Positions 43,485 to 52,478 of a DNA stretch of 64,000 nucleotides are shown in pieces; the first letter of the stretch is position 1, and every line of letters starts with the position of its first letter. Below the pieces are notes generated by a model. The model had not been told where the DNA came from. It saw nothing but the letters and a program-made list of their open reading frames with translations, and did no database searches. The stretch covers positions 1-64,000 of the forward strand of contig JAMLHA010000005.1 of assembly GCA_023957475.1 (NCBI GenBank), written 5' to 3'. Made by a program: the position numbers and the translations under genes. Source of the DNA: Crocinitomicaceae bacterium. GTDB taxonomy: Bacteria > Bacteroidota > Bacteroidia > Flavobacteriales_D > Crocinitomicaceae.

Positions 43485-44118
43485 ATGAAAAATTCTAATT
43501 GTAGAAGATGAGGAAGAGTTGAAAGAAACGATTGAGAAATCGCTTTTAAAAGAAAAATATACAGTTGAATCGGCATTAGATTTTGACGCTGCAAGTGAAA
43601 AAATTGAACTTTATGAATACGATTGCATATTACTTGATATAAATCTACCTGAAGGAACTGGATTGGAGTTGCTTGATCAATTAAAACAACTGGATAAAAA
43701 TCAAAATGTTATTATTATCTCAGCAAGAGATTCTTTGGACGACAAAGTTAAAGGATTAGAGTTAGGAGCAGACGATTATCTTACAAAACCTTTTCACGTT
43801 GCAGAACTTACAGCTAGAATAAAAGCAGTAGTAAGAAGAAAGCAAGTAAATGGTAAATTTGATTTTCAAATCGGGAATGTTATTTTAAATATTGAAGAAA
43901 GACGCTGCTCAATAAACAATGTAAACATTCATTTAAACAGAAAAGAATTTGATATTCTGTATTATTTTGTTTTAAACGAAAACAGGCTTATAACAAGAAC
44001 ATCTTTAGCCGATCATGTTTGGGGAGATAATATAGATCAAGCGGATAATTTTGATTTTATCTATTATCAAATTAAAAATCTGAGAAAACAAAAAAAGCGT
44101 TTAAATTGTTCAACTTGA
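43485..44118 (+). pseudogene. Degenerate OmpR-family response regulator
   Basis: The coding frame from about 43489 reads KILIVEDEEELKETIEKSLL, a classic receiver start, but its ATG at 43485 is out of frame because of one extra A (AAAAA after ATG). The only in-frame start left is a TTG at 43519, which would remove the acidic pocket. The middle is good: ILLDINLPEGTGLELLDQ with the Asp, DDYLTKPFHVAELTARI, and winged-helix DNRKEF-like helices. The C-terminus stops at NLRKQKKRLNCST, lacking the final beta hairpin of the family. No histidine kinase follows. Probably a decayed gene, though a sequencing error at the first site is possible. Confidence 0.7.
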
Positions 44119-44188
44119 AAAAATGGATCATGAAATTAAAGTAACTTTTGATGAAAAAGGTACTGTACTTAGAAAAGTAAATGATTGA
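44104..44188 (+). pseudogene. Remnant of a PepSY-like protein C-terminus
   Basis: A short open stretch reads IVQLEKMDHEIKVTFDEKGT and then VLRKVND before a stop. It resembles the C-terminal strands of small PepSY-like proteins that often accompany such two-component genes. It overlaps the end of the broken response regulator in another frame, which suggests that a kinase gene between them was deleted. Very short, so low certainty. Confidence 0.35.
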
Positions 44189-44201
44189 TTTAAGACTATT
44201 T

Positions 44202-45077
44202 CTAATCCATTCCATCCGGTTCTATATGCACCAATACATCGCCAATCTCCGGAATGGCAGTTTGCAGGGCATCTTTTAATTGATGTGAAATGTCATGCCC
44301 TTTTTTTACTGAAATAGTTCCATCTACCGTGGCGTGCAAATCAATGTAATAATGGAACCCTGATTTACGGACGTGACATTTTTCGGTATCCAACACACCC
44401 TCAACTGTTTGTGCTGTTCTTCGCACCTTTTCAATAATGGTATCGTACGTGTTTTCATCCATGATTTCTCCTAGAGCAGGTCTGAAAATTCGGTAACTGT
44501 TGTATAAAATAATAAGAGAAGCAAACAATGCTGCCCAATCGTCGGCTGCTTCATATCCTTCACCCATAAAAACAGCGATTGATATACCAATAAATGCAGC
44601 AATGGATGTAATAGCATCGCTACGATGGTGCCAAGCATCTGCTTTTAATGAAGAACTATTAATTAGCTTGCTTCTTTTTACTACAAAATGATACGAAATT
44701 TCTTTCCAAACAATGATTGCAGCCAATACATACAACGTCCACGTTTGTGGCGATGAGTGAGGTGTCAGAATATTATCAACACTCTCGTATGCTATTACTG
44801 TGGCAGAAAAGATTAAAAAACCAACCACCACAAAAGTAATCAATGGTTCTATGCGGCCATGACCGTAAGGGTGATTCTTATCTGCTGGGCGACTGGCATA
44901 TTTTAAACCAAATAAAACCAACAAAGAAGAAAACACATCTGTAGTTGATTCAATGGCGTCTGCAATCAATGCATAAGAATTTCCAAAAAATCCGGCAATG
45001 CCTTTTATAACTGCTAAAAAGACATTGCCTAAAATACTGAAATAGGCTGTTTTTACCGCTATTTCTTTATGCCCCAC
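44202..45077 (-). CDS. Cation diffusion facilitator (CDF) metal exporter
   Basis: An inner-membrane exporter for divalent metals such as Zn2+, Fe2+ or Mn2+, driven by protons. It has 291 residues, with six hydrophobic segments in the first 200. The metal site residues are in NSYALIADAIESTTDVFSSL and in SLKADAWHHRSDAITS. A cytoplasmic C-terminal domain follows with HYYIDLHATVDGTISVKKGH. The start is three bases downstream of the MBL-rhodanese stop, so the two are probably co-transcribed. Confidence 0.92.
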   Translation of the reverse strand: MGHKEIAVKTAYFSILGNVFLAVIKGIAGFFGNSYALIADAIESTTDVFSSLLVLFGLKYASRPADKNHPYGHGRIEPLITFVVVGFLIFSATVIAYESVDNILTPHSSPQTWTLYVLAAIIVWKEISYHFVVKRSKLINSSSLKADAWHHRSDAITSIAAFIGISIAVFMGEGYEAADDWAALFASLIILYNSYRIFRPALGEIMDENTYDTIIEKVRRTAQTVEGVLDTEKCHVRKSGFHYYIDLHATVDGTISVKKGHDISHQLKDALQTAIPEIGDVLVHIEPDGMD

Positions 45078-45080
45078 TCT

Positions 45081-46475
45081 TTAAACACTCTTTTTAGAAG
45101 AGCAAACAAATTCAGTTGTTGGAACATTCGTTTTGCAAATAGCTCCGTATCCTCCTAATACATTGATTAAATTGGTGTAATTTCCTTTCTGCTTTAATAG
45201 GGAAATCGCTATGACACTTCTATATCCACCTGCACAATGCACATACAATGGTTTATCGGTGTTGAGTTTGTTTAAATCAAACTGCATGAAATCCAATGGA
45301 TAATGAATGCAATTTTCTACATGTTCTGCTTGGTATTCACCTGGTTTACGAACATCAACTATTGATGCACAATCTACATTTTCCAATGCTGATGCTTCAA
45401 CACTATCAATGGAACTTAATGAACCATCCCAACTAGCAACACCACCTTCTAAATAACCTAATGTATTGTCGTAACCAACACGAGCTAAACGGGTTACAGC
45501 CTCTTTTTCTCTACCTTCAGGAGTGATTAACACGATTGGTTGATTGATGTTTTCAATCAACGTGCCTGCCCAAACTGCAAACTGACCATCAATTCCAATA
45601 AATAAAGAATTCGGAATGTGACCTTGAACAAAATCTGCTTGATTGCGCACATCTAAAATTAAAGCACCATTTTCAACAGCATGCTTAAATTCAGCCAAAC
45701 TCAAAGCACTTGTTCCTTTTGAAATTACCTCATCAACAGCATGGTAACCAGTTTTATTTAACAAAGCATTTTTGGGAAAGTATTGTGGTGGAGGCATGAT
45801 GCCGTCTGTAACTTCTTTAATAAATTCTTCTCGTGTCATATCTGCACGAAGTGCATAGTTTGTTTTCTTTTGATTGCCTAATAAATCTTGCGTTTCTTTG
45901 CTCATGTTTTTACCACAGGCAGACCCTGCTCCATGTGCCGGATAAACCACAACATCATCTGGTAAAGTCATGATTTTATTGCGTAGTGAATCAAAAGACA
46001 TTCCTGCCAAATCTTCTTTTGTTAAATCCGATTTGATGGCTAAATCCGGCCGACCAACATCTCCTAAAAAGAGAGTGTCACCAGAGAATAAAGCAATTTC
46101 TTTACCACTCTCGTCGATTAACAAAAAGCAAGACGATTCCAACGTGTGTCCAGGTGTATGTAATAAACGAATGGTTAACCCACCAATTTTAAACTCTTGA
46201 TTGTCTGTTGCTACCAAACAGTCAAAAGATGTTTTGGCAGTTGGCCCAAAAACGATTGTTGCCCCAGTCTTGCGAGCTAAATCAACATGGCCAGATACGA
46301 AATCGGCGTGAAAATGTGTTTCAAAAATGTACTTGATGGTTGCATTGTTTGCTTTTGCCAATTCAATGTATTGGTCAACCTCCCTCAACGGGTCAATTAC
46401 AGCAGCTTCACCATTGTGAGCTATAAAATAGGCTCCTTGAGCCAAACAATTGGTATAAAGTTGTTCTAATTTCAT
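45081..46475 (-). CDS. MBL-fold hydrolase fused to two rhodanese domains
   Basis: A 464-residue protein of the persulfide dioxygenase-rhodanese type. The metallo-beta-lactamase domain (about 1-240) has FETHFHADFVSGHVDLA, HTPGHTLESSCF and VYPAHGAGSACG, a mononuclear iron site pattern. The first rhodanese domain (about 265-360: ALILDVRNQADFVQGHIPNS) lacks the active Cys. The second (about 368-455: SIVDVRKPGEYQAEHVENC) keeps it in LYVHCAGGYRSVIAI. It probably oxidises glutathione-type persulfides and transfers sulfur in sulfide metabolism. It lies directly upstream of the CDF gene. Confidence 0.9.
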   Translation of the reverse strand: MKLEQLYTNCLAQGAYFIAHNGEAAVIDPLREVDQYIELAKANNATIKYIFETHFHADFVSGHVDLARKTGATIVFGPTAKTSFDCLVATDNQEFKIGGLTIRLLHTPGHTLESSCFLLIDESGKEIALFSGDTLFLGDVGRPDLAIKSDLTKEDLAGMSFDSLRNKIMTLPDDVVVYPAHGAGSACGKNMSKETQDLLGNQKKTNYALRADMTREEFIKEVTDGIMPPPQYFPKNALLNKTGYHAVDEVISKGTSALSLAEFKHAVENGALILDVRNQADFVQGHIPNSLFIGIDGQFAVWAGTLIENINQPIVLITPEGREKEAVTRLARVGYDNTLGYLEGGVASWDGSLSSIDSVEASALENVDCASIVDVRKPGEYQAEHVENCIHYPLDFMQFDLNKLNTDKPLYVHCAGGYRSVIAISLLKQKGNYTNLINVLGGYGAICKTNVPTTEFVCSSKKSV

Positions 46476-46517
46476 GGTACGTTATTTTCTAATTTCAACT
46501 AATTTACTAAAATTTTA

Positions 46518-47123
46518 TCACTTTGAAGTTATAGAATTGTTAATTTGTTCGATATAATTGAGCAACTTTTCGCCGCCAAAACCGGATTCACTTGATGTAG
46601 TGAAGATTGGTGGTAATTCTGTCCAAAATTTTTGCAATTCCTTTTTATACTTTGCCATGTTTTTTTGTAATGCAGAAGAGGATAATTTATCAATTTTTGT
46701 AAAAACAATGGAAAATGGTATTTCTTTACCTCCACACCAATTCATAAACTCCACATCAATTTGTTGAGGTTCTAATCGACTGTCAATCAACACAAAAACA
46801 TTTATCAATTGCTGCCTTTTCAATAAGTACTCTGAAATGAATTTTTCAAACTTTTCACGTTGTGATTTTGCCACTTTTGCATAGCCATAACCTGGAAGGT
46901 CAACAATGTACCATTCTTCATTTATTAAAAAATGGTTGATTAATTGGGTTTTTCCAGGCTTACCGGATGTTTTTGCTAAATTTTTCTGACTAGTCAACAT
47001 GTTAATCAAAGAAGATTTACCAACATTTGAACGCCCAATGAAGGCATATTCAGGCAAATCACCAGACGGACATTTGGCGTGATCGGTGTTTGAAACTGCA
47101 AAAACTGCTGATTTTATTTTCAT
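46518..47123 (-). CDS. engB: Ribosome biogenesis GTP-binding protein EngB (YsxC/YihA)
   Basis: A GTPase needed for 50S ribosomal subunit assembly. It is 201 residues long when started at 47123 ([20 protein letters not shown]). G1 is [10 protein letters not shown]3 [10 protein letters not shown] and G4 TKIDKL, in the order and spacing of EngB. A longer reading from 47207 is rejected: it would run through the -7 box at 47128-47135. It is divergent from the sugar transferase gene. Confidence 0.94.
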   Translation of the reverse strand: MKIKSAVFAVSNTDHAKCPSGDLPEYAFIGRSNVGKSSLINMLTSQKNLAKTSGKPGKTQLINHFLINEEWYIVDLPGYGYAKVAKSQREKFEKFISEYLLKRQQLINVFVLIDSRLEPQQIDVEFMNWCGGKEIPFSIVFTKIDKLSSSALQKNMAKYKKELQKFWTELPPIFTTSSESGFGGEKLLNYIEQINNSITSK

Positions 47124-47127
47124 ACAA

Positions 47128-47135
47128 CAAAGGTA
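47128..47135 (-). promoter_or_regulatory. -7 box of engB
   Basis: Minus strand TACCTTTG matches TAnnTTTG. It is only five bases before the chosen ATG at 47123, so the transcript would have a very short leader. Confidence 0.5.
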
Positions 47136-47150
47136 CAAAAAAATAAATCT

Positions 47151-47158
47151 TATTTTTG
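47151..47158 (+). promoter_or_regulatory. -7 box of sugar transferase gene
   Basis: TATTTTTG matches TAnnTTTG, 19 bases before the start at 47177. It forms a compact divergent promoter pair with engB. Confidence 0.5.
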
Positions 47159-47176
47159 ACCCGTATTTGTATTTAC

Positions 47177-47764
47177 ATGAAACGTATTTTTGATCTTGTT
47201 TGCTCAATTCTTATTTTATCCATCTTCTTACCGTTTGGATTGGCGCTTTCATTGTTGATAATGCTAGAGAGTAAGGGTGGCGTGTTTTATGCACAAGAAC
47301 GTATTGGAAGATTTGGCAAACCATTTATGTTGTTAAAATTCCGCTCCATGCGAAAGGATGCTGATAAACAAGGTAAATTAACCGTTGGAATGCGTGATCC
47401 AAGAATAACGAGAACGGGTTACTTTATTCGTAAATTTAAACTTGATGAATTTCCTCAATTTATCAATGTTATAAAAGGAGAAATGAGCATCGTAGGGCCA
47501 CGCCCAGAGGTGAAAGAGTATGTAGATCTCTATACACCTGAACAACGAGAAATTTTAAATGTTCGTCCCGGAATTACCGATTTGGCTTCACTCGAATATT
47601 TTGAGGAAAATGAATTGCTTGGAAAGTCAGATAACCCACAAAAGACTTATATCGAAGAAATCATGCCGGCTAAGATTGAGTTGAATAAAAAATACTTAGC
47701 AAACCCAACTTTGTTGCACGATTTACAAATCATGTGGAAGACTTTTTTGAAGATTATTAGTTAG
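47177..47764 (+). CDS. Small undecaprenyl-phosphate sugar-1-phosphate transferase
   Basis: A 195-residue initiating glycosyltransferase of the PglC/WcaJ catalytic-domain type. It transfers a sugar phosphate to undecaprenyl phosphate at the inner membrane for surface polysaccharide or glycoprotein assembly. It has one membrane-associated hydrophobic stretch near the N-terminus. Catalytic regions are [11 protein letters not shown] (basic-acidic motif), [20 protein letters not shown] (Asp-Glu pair) and [13 protein letters not shown]. No other polysaccharide genes adjoin it. Its stop overlaps the convergent ZIP gene by four bases. Confidence 0.92.
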   Translation: MKRIFDLVCSILILSIFLPFGLALSLLIMLESKGGVFYAQERIGRFGKPFMLLKFRSMRKDADKQGKLTVGMRDPRITRTGYFIRKFKLDEFPQFINVIKGEMSIVGPRPEVKEYVDLYTPEQREILNVRPGITDLASLEYFEENELLGKSDNPQKTYIEEIMPAKIELNKKYLANPTLLHDLQIMWKTFLKIIS

Positions 47765-48507
47765 AACACAATAATTGCCAATACAAACCCAGCAATGATA
47801 CTGATGAGCTTTAAGATGTTGACCTTGTGATTTTCGCTTGTTTCAAAAATAATGGTTGTAGAGATATGTAAGAACATCCCAACAACAATGGCTAAAATTA
47901 AGTCAAAATTAAGTGCAGCAACTAATGAATCGGATAATAAACCAACCAATAATCCTAGTGGTGTGGTTAATGCGAAACAAATCATTAATGCCCAAACAAG
48001 TGATTTTTTAAGGTGGGAGGATACCAATAAGGTCATTAAGGCAATTGAAACAGGAATTTGGTGAAACAAAATACCGAGTAACAATGAATTTCCAACATGA
48101 TGGTGAGTGTGTTCGTGTACATGAGCTAATTCTCCCTCAATAAATGGAGCGGCAAGGGGAATCCCCTCAATAAAAGAGTGGATGCCCAATGCAATAAAAA
48201 TGGCCCAAGGAATTCTACCATGATGGTGACTGTGTACGTGTCCATGTTCAATCCCGCCAGAGAAAAACTCCAAAAACAGCTGCACTAAGAACCCTAATAA
48301 AATATACAAGCCAATGTTTTCAAGAGAAGATTCTTTGTATAAATCGGGTAGAAAATGGATAAAAGCAATGGAAAGCAAAAACCCACCACTAAATGCAAGC
48401 AACATTTTAATGATTGTTTGCTTGTTGGCATGTTCCAATATTGAAACAAGGATAGCGCCAGACAATGCAGCTAAAACAAGAGCTATAAAAGTTAAACTTA
48501 ATTCCAT
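47761..48507 (-). CDS. ZIP-family metal transporter
   Basis: A 248-residue inner-membrane importer for zinc or related metals. There are about eight hydrophobic segments. The transport site is formed by IHSFIEGIPLAAPF and GILFHQIPVSIALM. Two histidine-rich loops (GIEHGHVHSHHHGR and AHVHEHTHHHVG) could bind metal before entry. It overlaps the methyltransferase gene by one base, so the two are probably one transcript. Import direction is typical of the family but not proven here. Confidence 0.92.
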   Translation of the reverse strand: MELSLTFIALVLAALSGAILVSILEHANKQTIIKMLLAFSGGFLLSIAFIHFLPDLYKESSLENIGLYILLGFLVQLFLEFFSGGIEHGHVHSHHHGRIPWAIFIALGIHSFIEGIPLAAPFIEGELAHVHEHTHHHVGNSLLLGILFHQIPVSIALMTLLVSSHLKKSLVWALMICFALTTPLGLLVGLLSDSLVAALNFDLILAIVVGMFLHISTTIIFETSENHKVNILKLISIIAGFVLAIIVF

Positions 48508-49241
48508 TAACGTTTTTGTGCAATTAAAATCAAACGATTAGATTGTTGTTCATCAAATGAATCAAGGTCAAAATTACCAAAAGTTTGGATTATATTGAAG
48601 TTACTTTGATCTAATAATTTTTCAAAATCGCTTTTTTTGAGGGCTTGAACACGCTCCATAAAGTGATGTTGTTGCCCGTTGTCCTCAAAGTCAATGAATT
48701 TATAGATGTGTTGTTGATCCAATTTTTTTGTTAGTTGAAAAGTTATTCCATCAATTGTTTTAGTTTCTGAAGGCTTGAGGTGGGCTATTTCTCTTGCGGC
48801 ATTCATAAAATCAATGACTAAGACACCTTTCGAAGAAAGCATTTTGTGAATGGATTGAAGTACTTTTAGGTTGTCTATTTCCGAATCAAAGTAACCAAAA
48901 CTGGTAAATAAATTGAATACCCCATCAAATTGTTCTCCATCAATCACTTCACGCATATCGTGGGTAGCAAAACGCAATTGTTCTTTTTCAAACTGTTTAG
49001 CCGCTTTAATGCTTTGGAAAGATAAATCGACACCCAGTACGTTGTAACCATAGGAATTCAACGTTACAGAATGTCGTCCTTTACCACAAGCCAAATCAAG
49101 TACTTTACTATTTGCTGGTAGTTGAAGATATTTCACAAGGTTTCCTATAAATCGTTCAGCCTCAGCATAGTCACGATTTTTATACAATATGTGATAATAA
49201 GAGGTGTCAAACCAAGACTCATACCATTGTGGTTTTTCCAT
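48507..49241 (-). CDS. Class I SAM-dependent methyltransferase
   Basis: A 244-residue methyltransferase. SAM-binding motif I is KVLDLACGKGRHSVTLNSYG, the motif II acidic end NVLGVDLSFQSI, and the following HDMREVIDGEQFDGVFNLFT contains motifs III and IV. The substrate-binding insert is after about residue 140. Small molecules rather than DNA are likely substrates, but this cannot be decided. It overlaps the ZIP gene by one base. Confidence 0.9.
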   Translation of the reverse strand: MEKPQWYESWFDTSYYHILYKNRDYAEAERFIGNLVKYLQLPANSKVLDLACGKGRHSVTLNSYGYNVLGVDLSFQSIKAAKQFEKEQLRFATHDMREVIDGEQFDGVFNLFTSFGYFDSEIDNLKVLQSIHKMLSSKGVLVIDFMNAAREIAHLKPSETKTIDGITFQLTKKLDQQHIYKFIDFEDNGQQHHFMERVQALKKSDFEKLLDQSNFNIIQTFGNFDLDSFDEQQSNRLILIAQKR

Positions 49242-49374
49242 AATGCAAAGATATGGATTTTAAACGGTTGTGCTTTTTATTTTTCGATTAAATTAAAAAT
49301 TATAAAATGAAAACTTGCGAAACAAAATAAAAGCGTTATTTTTGCACCCTCAAACAGATTTTTTTTCTGTTTTT

Positions 49375-49447
49375 GATTCCGTAGCTCAGCTGGTAGAGCA
49401 ATACACTTTTAATGTATGGGCCCTGGGTTCGAATCCCAGCGGGATCA
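49375..49447 (+). tRNA. tRNA-Lys(TTT)
   Basis: A 73-base tRNA. The acceptor arms GATTCCG and CGGGATC pair (one T-G), with A as discriminator. The anticodon stem-loop ATACA-CTTTTAA-TGTAT has anticodon TTT, and the T arm is CTGGG-TTCGAAT-CCCAG. CCA is not encoded. Its 3' end points to an integrase gene 280 bases away, so it is the likely attachment site of the right-hand element. Confidence 0.94.
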
Positions 49448-49451
49448 CTGA

Positions 49452-49477
49452 AAGCCTCTCAATCGAGAGGCTTTTTT
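49452..49477 (+). terminator. Terminator after tRNA-Lys
   Basis: AAGCCTCTC and GAGAGGCTT form a perfect hairpin with loop AATC, followed by a run of T. It ends tRNA transcription before the integrase. Confidence 0.88.
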
Positions 49478-49725
49478 TATTAAATCCCTCTAAATTTCAG
49501 GATTTTATCAAATCATCATTAAGCGTTAAATACAAACAAATACATCTAAAAACAAACTTTCAGTAACCTATACAGTAACCTGAAAGTTATGGTTAGATTT
49601 GGTTACTGAAAATCGAAAACCTCATTATTTATAAGGTTTTTTCGAACTATGTTGCACAGGAATTATTTAATAATTTCAGTAATCTGAATGAACGGTTTTG
49701 AAAGTGTAACATTTAAAAACCGAAT

Positions 49726-50979
49726 ATGATGAATGCAAATCAGAAATTCAAAATCCTTTTTTGGTTGTATAACCAAAAAGCCAAAGACGGAAAATCGCCT
49801 TTGTATGTCCGCATTTATGTTGACCAGAAAAAGACAGAAATCGCAACAAAGCATTTCATTCCTAAAGCCTGTTGGGATAGCAAAACAGGAAAATGTAAAT
49901 CGGCTTATAAACACGCTCAGTTGCTCAATGCCTACATTGAAAAAACACGAAATGATTTAAACCAAATTTTTCTTGGTTTTTCGTCAATAGGGAAATCTGT
50001 TGAACCGAAAGACATTAAAAACAAATTCTTAGGTGTAGAAAACCAACAACCCAAACACAAAACCATCCTCGAAGCTTTCGACTACCACAATCTAAAACTA
50101 TCCGAACAGGTCAAAATCGGTAAAGTAGTTTCAAAAACCCACACCCGTTACATCATTACCAAAAACAAAGTAGAAGCATTTATGCAACACCAGTACAAAA
50201 AAGACAATATGCCCCTACCCGAAATGCGTTTACGGTTTGTAACAGAGTTTGAACATTATCTTTTGACCATTGACAAACTTCAATCCAATACCGCACATAA
50301 ATACATCAAAAATCTCAAAAAGATTATGAACATGGCAGTAGGTTTAGACTGGATTCCCTCAAACCCTTTCAGCCAATTCAAATGTTCGTACAGTAGTCCC
50401 GAAAGAGAAATTTTAAACCAGGATGAAATCAATATCCTGTTAAACAAAAAATTACACGCTCCACGTCTGGAAGAAGTCCGGGACGTATTCATTTTTTGCT
50501 GTTACACAGGCTTTGCCTATTCCGATGTGTACGAGTTCAGGCAAAATGCTGTGATGAAAGGTTTGGATGGTAATTTGTGGTTATCAACTTTACGCCAAAA
50601 AACAGGAACAAAAGAAAGCGTTCCTTTGCTTCCTGTGGCCTTGCAAATCATTGAGAAATACCGCAACCACGAATATTGTACTAAATACGACAAGTTACTT
50701 CCTGTCAACAGCAATCAGCGTTACAATGCGTATTTAAAAGAAATAGCTGACATCTGCGGAATCAACAAAAAACTGACTTCCCACATCGCACGGCACACAT
50801 TCGCAACGACTATCACACTTGCAAACGGAGTTCCGATTGAAACAGTCAGCGCAATGCTTGGACACAACTCAATTCGTACTACGCAGATTTATGCAAAAGT
50901 CGTGGAGCAGAAAGTTAGTGACGATATGCAGAAACTCAAAGAAAAGCTATTTGCACAGCCTTTATCAAAACTTGGATAA
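49726..50979 (+). CDS. Tyrosine recombinase (integrase) of the element
   Basis: A 417-residue site-specific recombinase of the Bacteroidetes mobile-element type. It has an arm-binding-like N-terminus, a SAM-like core-binding domain (about 110-215) and a catalytic domain. Visible catalytic residues are His353 and Arg356 in HIARHTF, His380 in LGHNS, and nucleophile Tyr389 in QIYAKV. In the first arginine box the sequence is CYTGFAYSDV, so the usual Arg is replaced, as reported for the CTnDOT integrase; Arg252 lies nearby. Location beside tRNA-Lys supports integration there. Confidence 0.93.
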   Translation: MMNANQKFKILFWLYNQKAKDGKSPLYVRIYVDQKKTEIATKHFIPKACWDSKTGKCKSAYKHAQLLNAYIEKTRNDLNQIFLGFSSIGKSVEPKDIKNKFLGVENQQPKHKTILEAFDYHNLKLSEQVKIGKVVSKTHTRYIITKNKVEAFMQHQYKKDNMPLPEMRLRFVTEFEHYLLTIDKLQSNTAHKYIKNLKKIMNMAVGLDWIPSNPFSQFKCSYSSPEREILNQDEINILLNKKLHAPRLEEVRDVFIFCCYTGFAYSDVYEFRQNAVMKGLDGNLWLSTLRQKTGTKESVPLLPVALQIIEKYRNHEYCTKYDKLLPVNSNQRYNAYLKEIADICGINKKLTSHIARHTFATTITLANGVPIETVSAMLGHNSIRTTQIYAKVVEQKVSDDMQKLKEKLFAQPLSKLG

Positions 50980-51005
50980 GCAAAAAGTATTAAAAAAAAA
51001 CTTTC

Positions 51006-51036
51006 AACGCCTGGCATGATTGCTAGGCGTTTTTTG
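51006..51036 (+). terminator. Terminator after integrase
   Basis: AACGCCT (51006-51012) pairs with AGGCGTT (51025-51031) and is followed by five T, 27 bases after the integrase stop codon. Confidence 0.75.
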
Positions 51037-51097
51037 TATCTCAAGAACAAGGGGCATTCATTTTTCGTAATTCAAACTCAATCAAATAGTAAAACTT

Positions 51098-51949
51098 ATG
51101 GAAAAGTATTTTAACAAATTAAAGGAACGATTGGACAAGAAAACTGAAAAAATAAGTAAATCCAATCAAAGTGAGTTTGAAAAAAACGAACAATGCAAAA
51201 TGATACTGCTGGAACATTACAATGAACTTCATCGTTTTGAAGCAGAATACAGTTTTAAAAGTGAAAGGGAAGAAATACACTACTTCAAGTTTCTGAAACC
51301 ACAAATCTTATCGGAACTCATGTTTTACAACAAGCTAACAAAGATGATTCCTATTTTTCAAATAGAATGTATTGAAATTAGGGAGAAACGACTGGATTCA
51401 GAATATAAAAAAATAGCAGATTTTCATGAAAATAATTCAGACTTTATTAGCTACATGATGAATGGTCAAACCTTTCGAGATGCCACTCTTTTTTTAAGAA
51501 AAAATGTAGAAAAATCTGTTATCCCCTCGTACCTTCTCTTACGGAAAGATGCCAATCAAATTACCAATGGCGGACATTTGGTAGTGAAATATTTAATGTA
51601 TAGAAAGTTGCAAAAAATGATTATCGATGAAAAAGAAAAATTAACACAGCATAAAGCTAGTGAAACCAACGATTTTCAGACTACTGATTTAAACTGGACA
51701 AACTCAAAATCTGATTTAGTAGAAATGATTTATTCGCTTCATTTACTGGGTGCTATCAACAACGGAAATACAGATATTAAGGAAATTGTTAATGAATTTG
51801 AACGTATTTTTAAGATTGATTTAGGAGACCCTTATCGTCATTTTACAAACATCAAACAACGTCAAAAATCACCAACTTATTTTCTGGAGCAACTCACTGA
51901 AAATATGCATCGGATTATTGAAAACAAGCAGTTTAAAGCTAGAAAATGA
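51098..51949 (+). CDS. rteC: RteC-family regulator of element excision/transfer
   Basis: A 283-residue RteC-like protein; in CTnDOT RteC activates the excision operon. Family features are the helical N-terminal half (EREEIHYFKFLKPQILSELM) and the winged-helix-like C-terminal half LNWTNSKSDLVEMIYSLHLL with GAINNGNTDIKEIVNEFERI and FKIDLGDPYRHF. It follows the integrase after a terminator, so it has its own promoter. A long AT-rich gap of 237 bases precedes the next gene, suitable for a regulated promoter. Confidence 0.85.
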   Translation: MEKYFNKLKERLDKKTEKISKSNQSEFEKNEQCKMILLEHYNELHRFEAEYSFKSEREEIHYFKFLKPQILSELMFYNKLTKMIPIFQIECIEIREKRLDSEYKKIADFHENNSDFISYMMNGQTFRDATLFLRKNVEKSVIPSYLLLRKDANQITNGGHLVVKYLMYRKLQKMIIDEKEKLTQHKASETNDFQTTDLNWTNSKSDLVEMIYSLHLLGAINNGNTDIKEIVNEFERIFKIDLGDPYRHFTNIKQRQKSPTYFLEQLTENMHRIIENKQFKARK

Positions 51950-52186
51950 TGTTTTATGCTGAAAAACAAAAAAAAACATTAAATATAACTAACTAAAAAT
52001 CAATTATTTAAAAACTAAAAATTACAAAAAACACCTCTTTTCGAACCTTTTTTAAAAATGACATATCTGATAATCAATATGTTAATAACTTTTTTAGTCA
52101 AAAACATTATCATCTTGATAACACCTTGACAAATAAATTCATTCAAACATCGGAATTTTGTCGCAGAAACAAATAAATGTAAAGTT

Positions 52187-52477
52187 ATGGCAACAGAAAT
52201 TATTACCATGGACGATTTGGAACAATTCAAATCCTCCTTACTGGCTGACATCAAAGAAGTTTTATCGGCAAACCAAATTGCTCCTTCCGAAAAAAAGGAA
52301 GAAACAACTTGGCTCAAATCGCATCAAGTACAGCGCATGCTCGGAATTTCTCCCGGGACATTACAAAATCTCCGAATTAACGGAACACTTCCGTATTCCA
52401 AAATTGGAGGCGTGATTTTCTATGATCGTAGGGAAATTCTACAAGTCATGGAAATGAACAAACGTAATTCGTTGTAG
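52187..52477 (+). CDS. Excisionase-type helix-turn-helix protein
   Basis: A 96-residue DNA-binding protein of the HTH_17/MerR-like excisionase type. After a helical N-terminus (MDDLEQFKSSLLADIKEVLS) comes the domain TWLKSHQVQRMLGISPGTLQ followed by INGTLPYSKIGGVIFYDRREI. It probably binds att or the promoter of the following genes. It ends one base before the replication-protein gene. An overlapping frame starting at 52158 is rejected, because it does not show this domain. Confidence 0.85.
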   Translation: MATEIITMDDLEQFKSSLLADIKEVLSANQIAPSEKKEETTWLKSHQVQRMLGISPGTLQNLRINGTLPYSKIGGVIFYDRREILQVMEMNKRNSL

Positions 52478-52478
52478 T

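Noticed and set aside
47124..47207. Longer EngB with 28 extra N-terminal residues
   Set aside because: The extension is low-complexity, runs through a -7 box and overlaps the divergent promoter.
51950..52186. Small RNA or gene between RteC and the HTH gene
   Set aside because: Only AT-rich sequence was seen; no convincing hairpin, tRNA-like structure or open frame.
52158..52415. Alternative frame overlapping the HTH gene
   Set aside because: The frame at 52187 carries the clear HTH_17 domain; the other shows nothing.
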